The notes under the pieces: generated by a model
The model's database searches: none
Seen by the model: the letters and a program-made list of their open reading frames with translations, nothing else
What the model was told of the DNA's origin: nothing
Shown: positions 19,129-29,114 of the stretch, piece by piece
How the letters are laid out: each line of letters begins with the position of its first letter
How positions within the stretch are numbered: position 1 is the stretch's first letter
Made by a program: the position numbers and the translations under genes
Source: an uncultured Muribaculaceae bacterium
GTDB lineage: Bacteria > Bacteroidota > Bacteroidia > Bacteroidales > Muribaculaceae
Length of the DNA: 64,000 nucleotides
NCBI GenBank assembly: GCA_910578805.1
Contig: CAJTRS010000008.1
Coordinates: forward strand, 6,752 to 70,751
Reading direction: 5' to 3'

Positions 19129-20403
19129 ATGGACATCACCACCGGCATAATAATCGCCGCAGTATCACTGTTTTTCTCAGGCCTGTTTTCCGGCACAGAG
19201 ATAGCCTATATCACCTCCGACCGCGTGAGAGTGGAAGTCGATCTGAAACGCGGCGGACTGATACGCCGCATCGTGGGCAGGTTTTATTCCGATGAGGACC
19301 TGTTCATCTCCACTATTCTGGTGGGCAACAACATAATGCTCGTAATCTACGGCATGGGCGCAGCATTTCTTATCGAGGACAGCTGGCTCGACCATTACCA
19401 ACTCAACAAAGCGCTGGTACTAATACTCTCCACACTCATATCCACCGGCGTGATCCTGATCACCGGCGAATTCTTCCCCAAGACGGTGTTCCGCATCAAC
19501 CCCTACACCTCGCTTAAGATAATAGCCATTCCGATAGCCGTTTTCTATATTGCGCTCTACCCTGTGGCGCTGTTCACCTCGTGGTTGTCGAAATCGCTCA
19601 TGAAACTTTTCGGCATAAAGACAGGCTCACAACGCATGGGAGTGCTGTCGATAGGCGATCTGAACCAATATCTCGAAAAGACCATCGATGAGGTAAACCC
19701 CGACAAAACTCCTGTTGAAAACGAGGTAAAGATATTCCACAACGCCCTCGACTTCTCATCGACACATGTGAGAGACTGCATGCTCCCGCGCAACGAGATA
19801 GTAGCCGTGAATATCGACACCACAAGCCGTGAAGAACTGTCAGGACTCTTCACCAGCAGCGGACGCAGCAAGATAGTGGTATATCGCGAGGACATAGACA
19901 GCGTGTTGGGCTACATACATGTGAGCGAACTTTTCGATCTCGGGTCCAACTGGAAAGAGCGCATAAAGCCTGTGGTATATGCCCCGGAGACATTGCTTGC
20001 CAAAAAACTAATGCGCCGGCTGCTTTCGGAGAAACGGTCTATGGCCGTGGTGGTCGATGAGTTCGGCGGTACTGCCGGACTGGTAACCCTCGAAGACCTC
20101 GTGGAAGAGATATTCGGCGATATCCGTGACGAGCACGACTCGTCAGGCGAAATGGTACGCGAGACAGAACCGGGCATTTACGAATGCTCCGGACGCATAG
20201 AGATCGAACAGTTGCGCGAGAACTGCCACATCGACATTCCGGAGGACGACGCCTACCAGACCCTTGCCGGATACATACTGTACAACACCGGTGTCATACC
20301 CGCCCAGAACGAAGAGATTCATATCGAGAATCTGCGATTCACCATAATGCGCCGCACAGCCACGCGCCTGGAACTGATCCGCATCGACAGCCGGGTTTCC
20401 TGA
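19129..20403 (+). CDS. CNNM/CorC (HlyC/TlyC) family transporter
   Basis: 424 residues: DUF21/CNNM membrane domain with four hydrophobic segments (about 5-25, 63-83, 97-117, 130-155), a CBS pair (about 210-335; VVVDEFGGTAGLVTLEDLVEEIFGDI is the classic second CBS) and a C-terminal CorC_HlyC domain. The family handles magnesium or related divalent cation export. The Bacteroidetes relatives include GldE; no other gliding genes are visible. Follows lptC by 49 bases. Confidence 0.88.
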   Translation: MDITTGIIIAAVSLFFSGLFSGTEIAYITSDRVRVEVDLKRGGLIRRIVGRFYSDEDLFISTILVGNNIMLVIYGMGAAFLIEDSWLDHYQLNKALVLILSTLISTGVILITGEFFPKTVFRINPYTSLKIIAIPIAVFYIALYPVALFTSWLSKSLMKLFGIKTGSQRMGVLSIGDLNQYLEKTIDEVNPDKTPVENEVKIFHNALDFSSTHVRDCMLPRNEIVAVNIDTTSREELSGLFTSSGRSKIVVYREDIDSVLGYIHVSELFDLGSNWKERIKPVVYAPETLLAKKLMRRLLSEKRSMAVVVDEFGGTAGLVTLEDLVEEIFGDIRDEHDSSGEMVRETEPGIYECSGRIEIEQLRENCHIDIPEDDAYQTLAGYILYNTGVIPAQNEEIHIENLRFTIMRRTATRLELIRIDSRVS

Positions 20404-20470
20404 ATGGGACGATATTTGGTCCAAAAGGAAGAATTATATGGCCGGAAGCCAATTTTCGGTATATAATTAG

Positions 20471-20478
20471 TAACTTTG
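20471..20478 (+). promoter_or_regulatory. -7 box of the waaA envelope-glycan operon
   Basis: TAACTTTG lies ten bases before the waaA ATG at 20489, so the leader would be only a few bases. The -33 region is weak (ATTTTC near 20452). Confidence 0.55.
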
Positions 20479-20488
20479 CTGACCAACC

Positions 20489-21751
20489 ATGAATGTTATA
20501 TATAATTTTGCGGTCAATGCCATCAACGGCGCACTCAACATCTATGCCAGATGCGTGAGCGATAAATGCCAGGGGAAATTCTCACGGTTTCTCACAGGCC
20601 GCCGCAATCTCATGAACAGGATAAGGGACGATATGAACCAGATGCCGCGAAAAGGCATGGTGGTGTGGTTTCATGCCTCGTCGCTGGGCGAATACGCCGT
20701 GGCCCGTCCGCTTATAGCGCGCCTGCACAGGGAATGCGAATGTACCGTAGTGTTCACATTTTTCTCCCCGTCGGGCTATGAACCGCTACGCGACAGACAC
20801 CCCGGAATTGACTATCTTTACTATCTGCCGATCGACACCCGGCATAACGCCTGCGAATTTCTTGACGCCGTGCGCCCTGACCGTGCGGTGTTCATCATAT
20901 CCGAACTGTGGCCCAACTTCCTGCAACAGCTCAAATTCCGGGCCATACCCACTTACTTGGTATCGGCAATAATCCGCGAGAACTCATCATGTTTCAGATG
21001 GTACGGAAAGACATTCCGCAAGGCGCTCTTTGCCTTCACAAAGATATTTGTACTCAACGAGGAATCGCGCTTCAACCTTAAGATGTTCGGCTACACGAAT
21101 GCGGAAGTAAACGGAGACCCGCTGTTTGACAATGCCTCGTTAGTGGCCTCCACCGAATGGAACGACGAGGTGATAAGCAATTTCACCTCCGGCCACAAGG
21201 TGTTTATGGCCGGCAGCGTAAGCGACGACAAGGACGCCGATATGGTGTGCCATGTGGCAAACTCACACAGCGGCCTACGCAGTATCCTCGTGCCCCACGA
21301 CATAAGCGAAAAAGGCGTTGCCCAACTGCAATCGCGGCTTAAAGTCAACTCGAAGCTATACTCCGAATGCGACACTGATACGGACTTTACCGACACCGAC
21401 GTACTTATTGTGAACAGCATGGGAAAATTAGCCTACATGTACCGATACGCCACGGTAGCGTACGTGGGAGGCGGATTCACACCGCTGCTCCACAGTGTCA
21501 TCGAAGCCACGGTCTATGGAGTGCCGGTATCATTCGGCCCGCGCATAGAGCGTAAGATAACACCGGCCCAGCTAATGAAGTCGGGACTCGGACAGATGGT
21601 CACAACACCCGCAGAACTCGACACATGGGTATGGCGGCTGATCAATGACGATACACGTCTGGACGAGATAAAAGCCGGAGCGCGCGAATATGTCAAGCAC
21701 AACACCGGCAATGTGGAGTTCCTTATAAGAACCATAATAAATGGGCAATGA
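20489..21751 (+). CDS. waaA: 3-deoxy-D-manno-octulosonic acid transferase
   Basis: 420 residues, GT30 family. VVWFHASSLGEYAVARPLI is the N-terminal catalytic region, FTFFSPSGYE the second block; AYVGGGFTPLLHSVIEATVYGVPVSFGP is the CMP-Kdo binding part. It adds Kdo to lipid IVA at the inner membrane. It opens a nine-gene operon; CMP-Kdo is supplied by kdsB two genes on. Confidence 0.94.
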   Translation: MNVIYNFAVNAINGALNIYARCVSDKCQGKFSRFLTGRRNLMNRIRDDMNQMPRKGMVVWFHASSLGEYAVARPLIARLHRECECTVVFTFFSPSGYEPLRDRHPGIDYLYYLPIDTRHNACEFLDAVRPDRAVFIISELWPNFLQQLKFRAIPTYLVSAIIRENSSCFRWYGKTFRKALFAFTKIFVLNEESRFNLKMFGYTNAEVNGDPLFDNASLVASTEWNDEVISNFTSGHKVFMAGSVSDDKDADMVCHVANSHSGLRSILVPHDISEKGVAQLQSRLKVNSKLYSECDTDTDFTDTDVLIVNSMGKLAYMYRYATVAYVGGGFTPLLHSVIEATVYGVPVSFGPRIERKITPAQLMKSGLGQMVTTPAELDTWVWRLINDDTRLDEIKAGAREYVKHNTGNVEFLIRTIINGQ

Positions 21752-22620
21752 AACGGTCGGAAAAGCTAAAATACTACATGTACATGGCTCTGTTCAGACC
21801 ATTGTCGTGGCTGCCGCTTTGTGTTTTGTACAGGCTCAGTGATTTGCTGTACATGATCCTTTACCATTGCGTGCACTACAGAATAGACGTCGTGCGCCGA
21901 AACCTGTCCGAATCTTATCCCGACAAAACAACCGAAGAACGCCTGGAAATAGAGCGTGGTTTCTACCGTCAGCTTGCCGACAATTTCGTGGAGACCATAA
22001 AGCTGCTGCATATCTCCGACAGCCAGATGCGCCGCCGCATTACCGTGGACAACGTGGAAGCCGTAGAAAAAGCCGCTGCCGACAACCGGCCGGTAATACT
22101 GTTTCTCGGCCATTACTGCAACTGGGAATGGGTCACGGCCATAACCTTGTTTTACGACCGGCCGGAAATATCCGTACAACTATACAAGCCTCTCCACGAC
22201 AAAGCATTCGAAAAAGTAATGCTCAAGGTAAGATCACGGTTCCATTCCATATCCATAGAAAAAAACAAGGCCTTCCGCGAACTGCTACGAATGCGCCGCG
22301 ACATAGGGTCGTTCATGGCCGGATTCATTGCCGACGGACGCTCCAATACACGAAAGACCCGTTACCACACGCAGTTCCTGCGCCACGATACGACTTTCTA
22401 TCCCGGAGGAGAGGAGATAGGCAACCGCATGGACGCCGTATATAAGTATCTCGATGTTAGCAAGACGGGGCGCGGACATTACCGGTTTGCGATCAAAGAC
22501 ATAGTCCCCGACCCTGACAGCGGCGAATATCCTGTGACAAGAAAATATTTACAGATGCTCGAAGCCACCATTGACCGTGAACCCGCCTATTGGCTGTGGT
22601 CACACCGGCGGTGGATATGA
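21748..22620 (+). CDS. Lipid A biosynthesis acyltransferase, LpxL/HtrB-like
   Basis: 290 residues. A membrane-associated N-terminus is followed by FLGHYCNWEW (about residue 114), the His-x4-acid catalytic motif, and by FMAGFIADGRSNTRKT and the FYPGGEEIGNRMDA region. It would transfer a secondary acyl chain to Kdo-lipid A; the acyl chain and site cannot be told. ATGA overlap with waaA. Confidence 0.88.
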   Translation: MKRSEKLKYYMYMALFRPLSWLPLCVLYRLSDLLYMILYHCVHYRIDVVRRNLSESYPDKTTEERLEIERGFYRQLADNFVETIKLLHISDSQMRRRITVDNVEAVEKAAADNRPVILFLGHYCNWEWVTAITLFYDRPEISVQLYKPLHDKAFEKVMLKVRSRFHSISIEKNKAFRELLRMRRDIGSFMAGFIADGRSNTRKTRYHTQFLRHDTTFYPGGEEIGNRMDAVYKYLDVSKTGRGHYRFAIKDIVPDPDSGEYPVTRKYLQMLEATIDREPAYWLWSHRRWI

Positions 22621-22652
22621 GAGCCGACATATAAAAAAAAACGATCTGACTT

Positions 22653-23378
22653 ATGAAAATAATCTGTGTTATACCGGCGCGCGCCGAATCATCGCGCTTC
22701 TTCGAGAAACCTTTGGCAAAGATATGCGGAAAACCCATGATACAGTGGGTGTGGGAACACTGCAAGGAAGTGGAGATGTTTGAAGAAGTATATGTGGCCA
22801 CCGACAGCGAAAAGATTGGCTCTGTGGCCGAATCGTTCGGAGCCAAGGTGGTGATGACCCGCTCAGACCATGACACCGCCACCGAACGCCTCTACGAGGT
22901 ATCGACACGCATCGAGGCCGACCTCTATGTAATGGTCAACGGCGACGAGCCTCTGCTTACAAGCGATGCCATAGTGCAATGCGTGCCCGACGGTCTGAAG
23001 CCCGGCGACTTCTTCGTGTCAAACCTCATGACCGACTTCACCAATCCAGTGGAAGTGGTCGATGCGACCAATCTAAAGATAGTTACCGCCGCCGATGACC
23101 GCTGCCTGTTCATATCACGCAGCCCCATACCATATCCCAAAGGAGCCATGGACTATGTGTTTCACAAATTTGTGGGAGTGGGGGCATTCACCCGCAAGGC
23201 TCTCGACTTCTACCACAACACACCGCGCGGCCCCATCGAAAAAATAGAGGAAAACGACTCTTTCCGTTTCCTTGAGAACCACATGCCCATATATTACTAT
23301 AACTGCCACTGCAAATCACTCTCGGTCGATAACCGTAAGGACATCGACGGTGTGGAGGCATATCTGCGCAATAAGTAA
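22653..23378 (+). CDS. kdsB: CMP-Kdo synthetase
   Basis: 241 residues. VIPARAESSRFFEKPLAKI is the CTP-binding loop (a variant of the usual IPARYxSxRxPGKPL), VMVNGDEPL and HKFVGVGAFTRKAL are further family blocks. Activates Kdo with CTP for WaaA. It is within the operon, 32 bases after the acyltransferase. Confidence 0.94.
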   Translation: MKIICVIPARAESSRFFEKPLAKICGKPMIQWVWEHCKEVEMFEEVYVATDSEKIGSVAESFGAKVVMTRSDHDTATERLYEVSTRIEADLYVMVNGDEPLLTSDAIVQCVPDGLKPGDFFVSNLMTDFTNPVEVVDATNLKIVTAADDRCLFISRSPIPYPKGAMDYVFHKFVGVGAFTRKALDFYHNTPRGPIEKIEENDSFRFLENHMPIYYYNCHCKSLSVDNRKDIDGVEAYLRNK

Positions 23379-23395
23379 CAACCACACATACCGGC

Positions 23396-24268
23396 ATGAA
23401 CCTGCTCCCGTCATTCATAACACGGAAATACCACAAGCGACACCGAAAAGCCCTTTACCGCAAAGCGTGTGAACTGCCCGATGCCGACCTGGCGCCATCG
23501 GACGATCCCATCGATGTGGTCATACCTATCATAGAGCGCGATCTGGCTATCCTGCCGCTGTGTATGGAAGGTGTGCGCCGCTGTGTGGCCAACAAGGTGG
23601 CAGCCGTATATATAGTGGCGGCACCGACCGAGACCATAAAAACAGCAGCCGACAGAATGGGAGCCATATTTGTCGATGAATCAGGAGTGCTTGGATACGA
23701 TGCTTCCGACCTGCACATAATAACCCGCAACGGAGCCGACCGCAGCGGCTGGATATTCCAACAACTGCTCAAACTGTCGGGAGCCATAGGCCAAAGCCGC
23801 AGATTCATGGTCATCGATGCCGACCACATATTGCTCAGGCCACACGTCATGGCCGACAGCCAAGGCCGGCATGTTATGTACATGTCGGAAGAATATAACA
23901 GCCCCTATTATGCCAACATGCGCCGCCTTACGGGAATACGCAAACCCGACAGGCTATCGTATGTGGCCCACAAAATGATATTCGACCGCGTGAAGCTGAA
24001 GCAGCTGAGGGACATAATCGAGAAGCGCCACGGCAATTCCATGAGCTGGGACAAGGTGATAACATCAAGCCTTGACCTCAAATATACCTCAAATTTCTCG
24101 GAATTTGAACTTTACGGCAATTTCCTGCCCGATGCTGACAAAGTGCTCATACCGTGGCGACAGAAAGCCTTGGTAAAAAGCAGCGTGATACCCTGCTATG
24201 ACGAACTTGTGGAACGCTATGCCGCGGAATACCGGAGCGTGACCTACCCCTATTATATGGCAACCTGA
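23396..24268 (+). CDS. DUF6492-like putative glycosyltransferase
   Basis: 290 residues, soluble. DPIDVVIPIIERDLAILPL begins a nucleotide-sugar-binding-like fold (residues about 38-60) and FMVIDADHILLRPH contains a DxD-like Asp-Ala-Asp, as in GT-A transferases. It resembles DUF6492 proteins found in surface-glycan clusters. Donor and acceptor are unknown; the position between kdsB and a GT9 gene suggests work on the LPS core. Confidence 0.65.
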   Translation: MNLLPSFITRKYHKRHRKALYRKACELPDADLAPSDDPIDVVIPIIERDLAILPLCMEGVRRCVANKVAAVYIVAAPTETIKTAADRMGAIFVDESGVLGYDASDLHIITRNGADRSGWIFQQLLKLSGAIGQSRRFMVIDADHILLRPHVMADSQGRHVMYMSEEYNSPYYANMRRLTGIRKPDRLSYVAHKMIFDRVKLKQLRDIIEKRHGNSMSWDKVITSSLDLKYTSNFSEFELYGNFLPDADKVLIPWRQKALVKSSVIPCYDELVERYAAEYRSVTYPYYMAT

Positions 24269-24282
24269 AGAGACAGAAGCGT

Positions 24283-25302
24283 ATGGCGACACGACGTAAA
24301 AAAATGCTGGTATTGAGATTTTCAGCTCTCGGCGATGTGGCTATGACCATTCCGGTCATATACTCTCTTGCACGGCACTATCCCGACCTGGACGTCACCG
24401 TGGTGACCCGTCCGTTTTTTGCCAGACTGTTTATCGGCGCACCCTCAAATGTAAATGTGATGGCCGTGGACCTCAAAAAAGAGTATCGCGGCCCGTGGGG
24501 ACTGATAAAACTGCTGCATAAGCTCAAGACCTTACACCCCGACTATGTGGCTGATCTGCACAATGTGTTGCGCACATGGACCATCGACAGATATTTCAAG
24601 ATACTCGGTGCAAAAGTGGAAATGGTGGATAAAAACCGCCGCGACCGCCACAAACTTTTCGAATCAGGCGAACATCAGAGAGACTACATAGACCGTTACG
24701 CAGATGTATTCACTCGATTAGGCTATCCGGTGCAACCGACATTCAGATCACTGTTTGAACGCGATGGCATGCCATCTGTGCCGTTAGAGATACACCACCC
24801 TGCAATAGGAATAGCCCCCTTTGCCCGATACACCAACAAGACATATCCCCCCCGACAGATGCTTCGGGTGGTAAAACATCTGACCTCGATAGGCTACAAT
24901 GTGTATCTGTTCGGAGCCACCGGCAAGGAATCGGAACAGCTCTCGGCATGGGCCGGACAGACAGACCGGTGCACATCGGTGGCCGGAGCCTATCCCATTG
25001 ACGAAGAACTCGCCATAATGGCGGCCATGGACCTGATGGTGGCCATGGACTCCTCCAACCATCATTTAGCATCATTGGCAGGCACAAAAGTACTTTCGAT
25101 CTGGGGCGGCACAACTCCCGCATGCGGATTCATGGCCTACGGGCAAGCACCCGACCGCGCATTGCACCTCAGCCTGCCATGCCAGCCCTGTTCGGTGGCC
25201 GGAAGCGACTCCTGCCGGCTCGGTGATTTCCGATGTCTGTGCACACTGTCGCCCGAAACCGTAATTGAACGAATCACAAGTATTGTCGCACCCGGCCTAT
25301 GA
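24283..25302 (+). CDS. Glycosyltransferase family 9 (heptosyltransferase-like)
   Basis: 339 residues. LRFSALGDVAMTIPVIYSLARHYP is the N-terminal GT9 signature; GIAPFARYTNKTYPPRQM and VAMDSSNHHLASLAGTKVLSIWGGTTP form the donor-binding half of the GT-B fold. It likely adds a heptose or similar sugar to Kdo-lipid A. CQPCSVAGSDSCRLGDFRCL at the C-terminus has four Cys, common in this subgroup. ATGA overlap with the next gene. Confidence 0.9.
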   Translation: MATRRKKMLVLRFSALGDVAMTIPVIYSLARHYPDLDVTVVTRPFFARLFIGAPSNVNVMAVDLKKEYRGPWGLIKLLHKLKTLHPDYVADLHNVLRTWTIDRYFKILGAKVEMVDKNRRDRHKLFESGEHQRDYIDRYADVFTRLGYPVQPTFRSLFERDGMPSVPLEIHHPAIGIAPFARYTNKTYPPRQMLRVVKHLTSIGYNVYLFGATGKESEQLSAWAGQTDRCTSVAGAYPIDEELAIMAAMDLMVAMDSSNHHLASLAGTKVLSIWGGTTPACGFMAYGQAPDRALHLSLPCQPCSVAGSDSCRLGDFRCLCTLSPETVIERITSIVAPGL

Positions 25303-27137
25303 TGTGGTTCCTACTGATGACAGCGGCGATGTGGCTCTATTACACCACATTCTTTTGCCTGATACAGAAACCCGTATTCGCATTGGGCAACCGTAGCGCC
25401 ATGCCTTCGGGCACCGGTGCCTCCGCCGTGTGGCAGGTATATCGCCACGGGGTTGTATCCGATGCCATCATATCATCGTATCTATCGGCCATACCCATAT
25501 TCACAGGCATGGTCTATACCATGGCGCCATGCTTCAGCATATCGGTGGTCATGGGCGCATACAACGCAGTCACAGCCATAGCCATAGGCCTGCTTGTCGT
25601 ATCGGATACAGCTCTTTACCGCTTCTGGCAGTCGAAAATAGATGCTTCGGTATTCACATACCTGCGATCGCTGAAAGGGGCGTTTGCCAGCGTTTCCACC
25701 GCCTATATCGTCACTGCCCTTGTGGCAGTAGCGCTTGTGGCGTCACTATTTTTCGCCGGAGCGCAGACCCTCACATCATACCTGTGCCAATGGGCACCCC
25801 GTCAGTTCATGCCTTGGTGGGGCTACCCGGCGGTACCGGCAGCATTTGCCTTGGGCGTAGGCATTCTGTTCATCATAATACGAGGCTTTAAAATACGACC
25901 CAACAACCCCAGCGTGGTCTATTTCAGCAATAAACCATTCTATAACCACTGGGCGCTCAACCCGGCCTACAACATAATCTACTCGCTCACGACCAAGGAC
26001 GAATTCAAAGGAATGTTCGCATACTTCACCGAAGAACGCCGGAAAGAAATCATGGACGGGTTGTTTCCAACAGCCGGAACTCCCGCTCGCCGGCTCTTTA
26101 AAACCGACCGGCCCAACATACTGCTTATAATCTGGGAGAGTTTCGGCGCGGAGTTTTCAGAAGCGCTCGGAGGCCGACCCGACGTGGCACGTAATTTTGA
26201 CAGGCTTGTAGGGGAGGGAGTGCTGTTCACACGCTGCCGTGCCGGAAGTTTCCGCACCGACCGTGGCCTGGTGTGCCTGCTCAGCGGGTATCTCGGGCAA
26301 CCCACGACAAGCATAATCCGGTATAACCGCAAGATAGTCAATCTGCCGGGGCTGCCCCGCACATTGCGTAGGGAAGGATATGAGACCACTGCCGTGCATG
26401 GCGGAGACCTCACCATAATGCACAAATCGGAGTATTATCTCGCTTCAGGCCACGACACTCTCGTGAGCCAGAAAGATATGCCCAAGAGCGCTCCGACATG
26501 CAAGTGGGGCATCGATGACGGATACATGTTTGATGTGATCCATGACGACATCATGCAAAAAAGCGCACGCGGAGCACGATGGTTCACCACATTCCAGACC
26601 CTGAGCTCCCATGAGCCCTTTAAGGTTCCTTACAGCAGACTTGACGATGAGGTGGACAACTCTTTTGCCTACACCGACCACTGTTTAGGACAGTTAATAG
26701 ATCGCTTAAAAGCCACACCGGCCTGGGACAATATTGTAGTGGCCGTGGTGGCCGACCACGGTCTCAACAGGCAGGGAGCACGCATTGACCATGCGGAAAA
26801 CTCCCACATACCGCTATTGCTGCTCGGAGGCGCCCTCAAAGACAAAGGCATAGCCATAGACACCCTCATGAGCCAGACCGATCTGGCCGCGACACTTCTC
26901 GGACAGATGGATATTGACCACAGCGATTTCACTTTCAGCCGCGACATTCTTGCCGACACTTACACCAGGCATTTCTCCCTGCACTCCTACTCCAACGGAT
27001 TTGTTCTCACCGACAGTCGCGGAACCACCGACTTCGACAATGTGGCCGACCGCGCGGTAGCCGGAGCCGACACCACCCGGGAAGCGAAAGGAAAAGCCAT
27101 ATTGCAGACACTCTACGAAGACCTCGCCAACAAATAA
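25299..27137 (+). CDS. LTA synthase / EptA-like membrane phosphotransferase (copy 1)
   Basis: 612 residues: about five membrane segments (within 1-190), then an alkaline-phosphatase-fold domain. ILLIIWESFG near residue 280 gives the metal Glu, SFRTDRG near 320 the likely nucleophile Thr, and VVADHGLNRQG near 486 the Asp-His metal pair. The family transfers phosphoglycerol or phosphoethanolamine from phospholipids to membrane glycans. In this Gram-negative setting, LOS core or lipid A decoration is most likely (inference). It overlaps GT9 by ATGA and is followed by a second family member after 9 bases. Confidence 0.87.
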   Translation: MMWFLLMTAAMWLYYTTFFCLIQKPVFALGNRSAMPSGTGASAVWQVYRHGVVSDAIISSYLSAIPIFTGMVYTMAPCFSISVVMGAYNAVTAIAIGLLVVSDTALYRFWQSKIDASVFTYLRSLKGAFASVSTAYIVTALVAVALVASLFFAGAQTLTSYLCQWAPRQFMPWWGYPAVPAAFALGVGILFIIIRGFKIRPNNPSVVYFSNKPFYNHWALNPAYNIIYSLTTKDEFKGMFAYFTEERRKEIMDGLFPTAGTPARRLFKTDRPNILLIIWESFGAEFSEALGGRPDVARNFDRLVGEGVLFTRCRAGSFRTDRGLVCLLSGYLGQPTTSIIRYNRKIVNLPGLPRTLRREGYETTAVHGGDLTIMHKSEYYLASGHDTLVSQKDMPKSAPTCKWGIDDGYMFDVIHDDIMQKSARGARWFTTFQTLSSHEPFKVPYSRLDDEVDNSFAYTDHCLGQLIDRLKATPAWDNIVVAVVADHGLNRQGARIDHAENSHIPLLLLGGALKDKGIAIDTLMSQTDLAATLLGQMDIDHSDFTFSRDILADTYTRHFSLHSYSNGFVLTDSRGTTDFDNVADRAVAGADTTREAKGKAILQTLYEDLANK

Positions 27138-27146
27138 CAGAAGCCC

Positions 27147-29114
27147 ATGAGCATAAAAAACATACTGAAAAGTTCTCCGGCAGGGTTGCTGATCGACCTG
27201 TTGCTGGTGTATGTGTGTTACGAGGTGTGCCGCATAGCATTCCTTCTGGAAAATCTCGACCAGTTTCCATCGCTGACATGGAGCGAGATGGCGCGCATGT
27301 CCGGAGGTGGCTGGCTATTTGACTCCTCGGCAATATTCTACACCAACGCACTGTTCATACTGCTCTACATATTTCCGCTGCACATAAAGGAAAAGAGATG
27401 GTACCGCTCCATGACAAAATGGATATTTGTGGCGGTCAACTCACTGGCAGTGATTATCAATCTTGCCGACTCGGTATTCTTCTCATTCAGAATGCAGCGC
27501 TCCACCATGGCCATATTCAGTGAATTCCGAAATGAGGACAACCTGGCATCGCTGCTGTGGCCTGAAATTGTAAGCCATTGGTACTTCGTGCTTCTTGCCG
27601 CGGCGCTTGTTTACTTTCTGATAAAGTGCTACCGCAGGCCCGCACCCGTCACCCGCCCGCTGCGCCGGTATTATATAACCAACACCGTCACATTCATCGT
27701 CGTAGGATTCGCGGCATTCTGCGGCATGCGCGGCAACATATTTTTCCTTTCTGCCACACGTCCAATCTCGGTAGGCTATGCCCACCGCTTTGTAAAGGAC
27801 CCTGTGGAGACAGGCATTGTGCTCAACACCACGTTCTCGCTAATTCGCACCGTAGGTCAGGTCATGCCGGAGACACCTGTGTTTTTTGAGAATCGTGAAG
27901 AACTCGACGCCATATATTCACCGCTTCATATGCCTGCCGACAGCCTGACACAGCGTAGGAAAAACATCGTGATACTGATTGTCGAGAGTTTCGCCCAGGA
28001 GTTTGTGGGAGCCCTCAACCGCGACCTCGACAACGGCACCTACAAAGGATACACCCCATTTACGGATTCCCTGCTGGAACACTGCATGTACTTCGACCGC
28101 ATGTTTGACAACACAGGATTCTCCATCGATGCCCCGCCGGCCATATTGGCATCTATACCCCGCATGAACCGACCGTTTGTGGTGAGTCCGCATTCGCTCA
28201 ACAACATCAATTCGCTCGCTTCGGAGCTGAAACACATGGGCTACTACAGCGAGTTCTTCCATGGCGCCGACAATGAATCGCTCGGATTCCACGCATTTAC
28301 CAAGTCGGCCGGATTCGATGCCTATTCCGGCATGACTGAATTTTACGCCGACGGCCGGTTTGGAGGCAAGGAGCAGTTTGACGGCCACTGGGGCATATGG
28401 GACGAACCGTTCCTGCAATTTTTCTGCTCAAAGATAGGCCGAATGCCGCAGCCGTTTCTGGCCACCGTGTTTACCCTGTCGTCACATCACCCGTTCAAGG
28501 TACCGGAAAAGTATAAGGACGTGTTCACCGACGAGGGAATACACAAGCTGCACAAGTGCATAAAATACACTGACTACTCACTGAAACGGTTTTTCGAGAC
28601 AGCATCAAAGCAACCGTGGTACAACAACACCATCTTCGTGATCACAGCCGACCACGGAAGCAGCAAACGCACCCACGACGAATATCTGTCCGATTTCGGG
28701 TCATCGAGAATACCCATATTGTTTTTCGATCCTTCGGGCGAACTGCCCCGCGGACGGCAGCCCGGCATAGCACAGCAGATCGACATAATGCCCACTCTGC
28801 TTGGCTACGTAGGCTATGACCGTCCCTACATAGCCTTCGGCAAAGACCTCCTAAAGTGCCCCCCCCCAGACACTTGGGCTATAAGTTGGATCAACATTCC
28901 ACGATTTGTCTCCGGCGACTATGTGATGGAGATGATAGACAACCGTCCGTCAAGTCTCTACGACTACCGTGCCGATCCGTTGCTGAAACAGAATCTGCTC
29001 GGCACCGGACTGCCTGTGGAAGCCGAGATGGAGCGCAAATTCAAGGCCGTGATCCAGAGCTATATACAGCGAATGAACACCAACGATGTCTCTATAAAAG
29101 ACTATAAACAATGA
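27147..29114 (+). CDS. LTA synthase / EptA-like membrane phosphotransferase (copy 2)
   Basis: 655 residues with five membrane segments in the first 190 and a sulfatase-fold periplasmic domain. Key motifs are VILIVESFAQEF (about 279), GFSIDAPPAILASIP with a Ser (about 325) in the place of the nucleophile, and ITADHGSSKRTH (about 501). It differs from copy 1 in the nucleophile residue (Ser versus Thr, by eye) and in sequence throughout, so it is not a recent duplicate and probably acts on another position or uses another group. ATGA overlap with the next gene. Confidence 0.87.
   Translation: MSIKNILKSSPAGLLIDLLLVYVCYEVCRIAFLLENLDQFPSLTWSEMARMSGGGWLFDSSAIFYTNALFILLYIFPLHIKEKRWYRSMTKWIFVAVNSLAVIINLADSVFFSFRMQRSTMAIFSEFRNEDNLASLLWPEIVSHWYFVLLAAALVYFLIKCYRRPAPVTRPLRRYYITNTVTFIVVGFAAFCGMRGNIFFLSATRPISVGYAHRFVKDPVETGIVLNTTFSLIRTVGQVMPETPVFFENREELDAIYSPLHMPADSLTQRRKNIVILIVESFAQEFVGALNRDLDNGTYKGYTPFTDSLLEHCMYFDRMFDNTGFSIDAPPAILASIPRMNRPFVVSPHSLNNINSLASELKHMGYYSEFFHGADNESLGFHAFTKSAGFDAYSGMTEFYADGRFGGKEQFDGHWGIWDEPFLQFFCSKIGRMPQPFLATVFTLSSHHPFKVPEKYKDVFTDEGIHKLHKCIKYTDYSLKRFFETASKQPWYNNTIFVITADHGSSKRTHDEYLSDFGSSRIPILFFDPSGELPRGRQPGIAQQIDIMPTLLGYVGYDRPYIAFGKDLLKCPPPDTWAISWINIPRFVSGDYVMEMIDNRPSSLYDYRADPLLKQNLLGTGLPVEAEMERKFKAVIQSYIQRMNTNDVSIKDYKQ

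Noticed and set aside
25299..29114. The two LTA-synthase-like genes as a recent tandem duplication
   Set aside because: Their sequences differ throughout, including around the presumed nucleophile; they are at best old paralogues.
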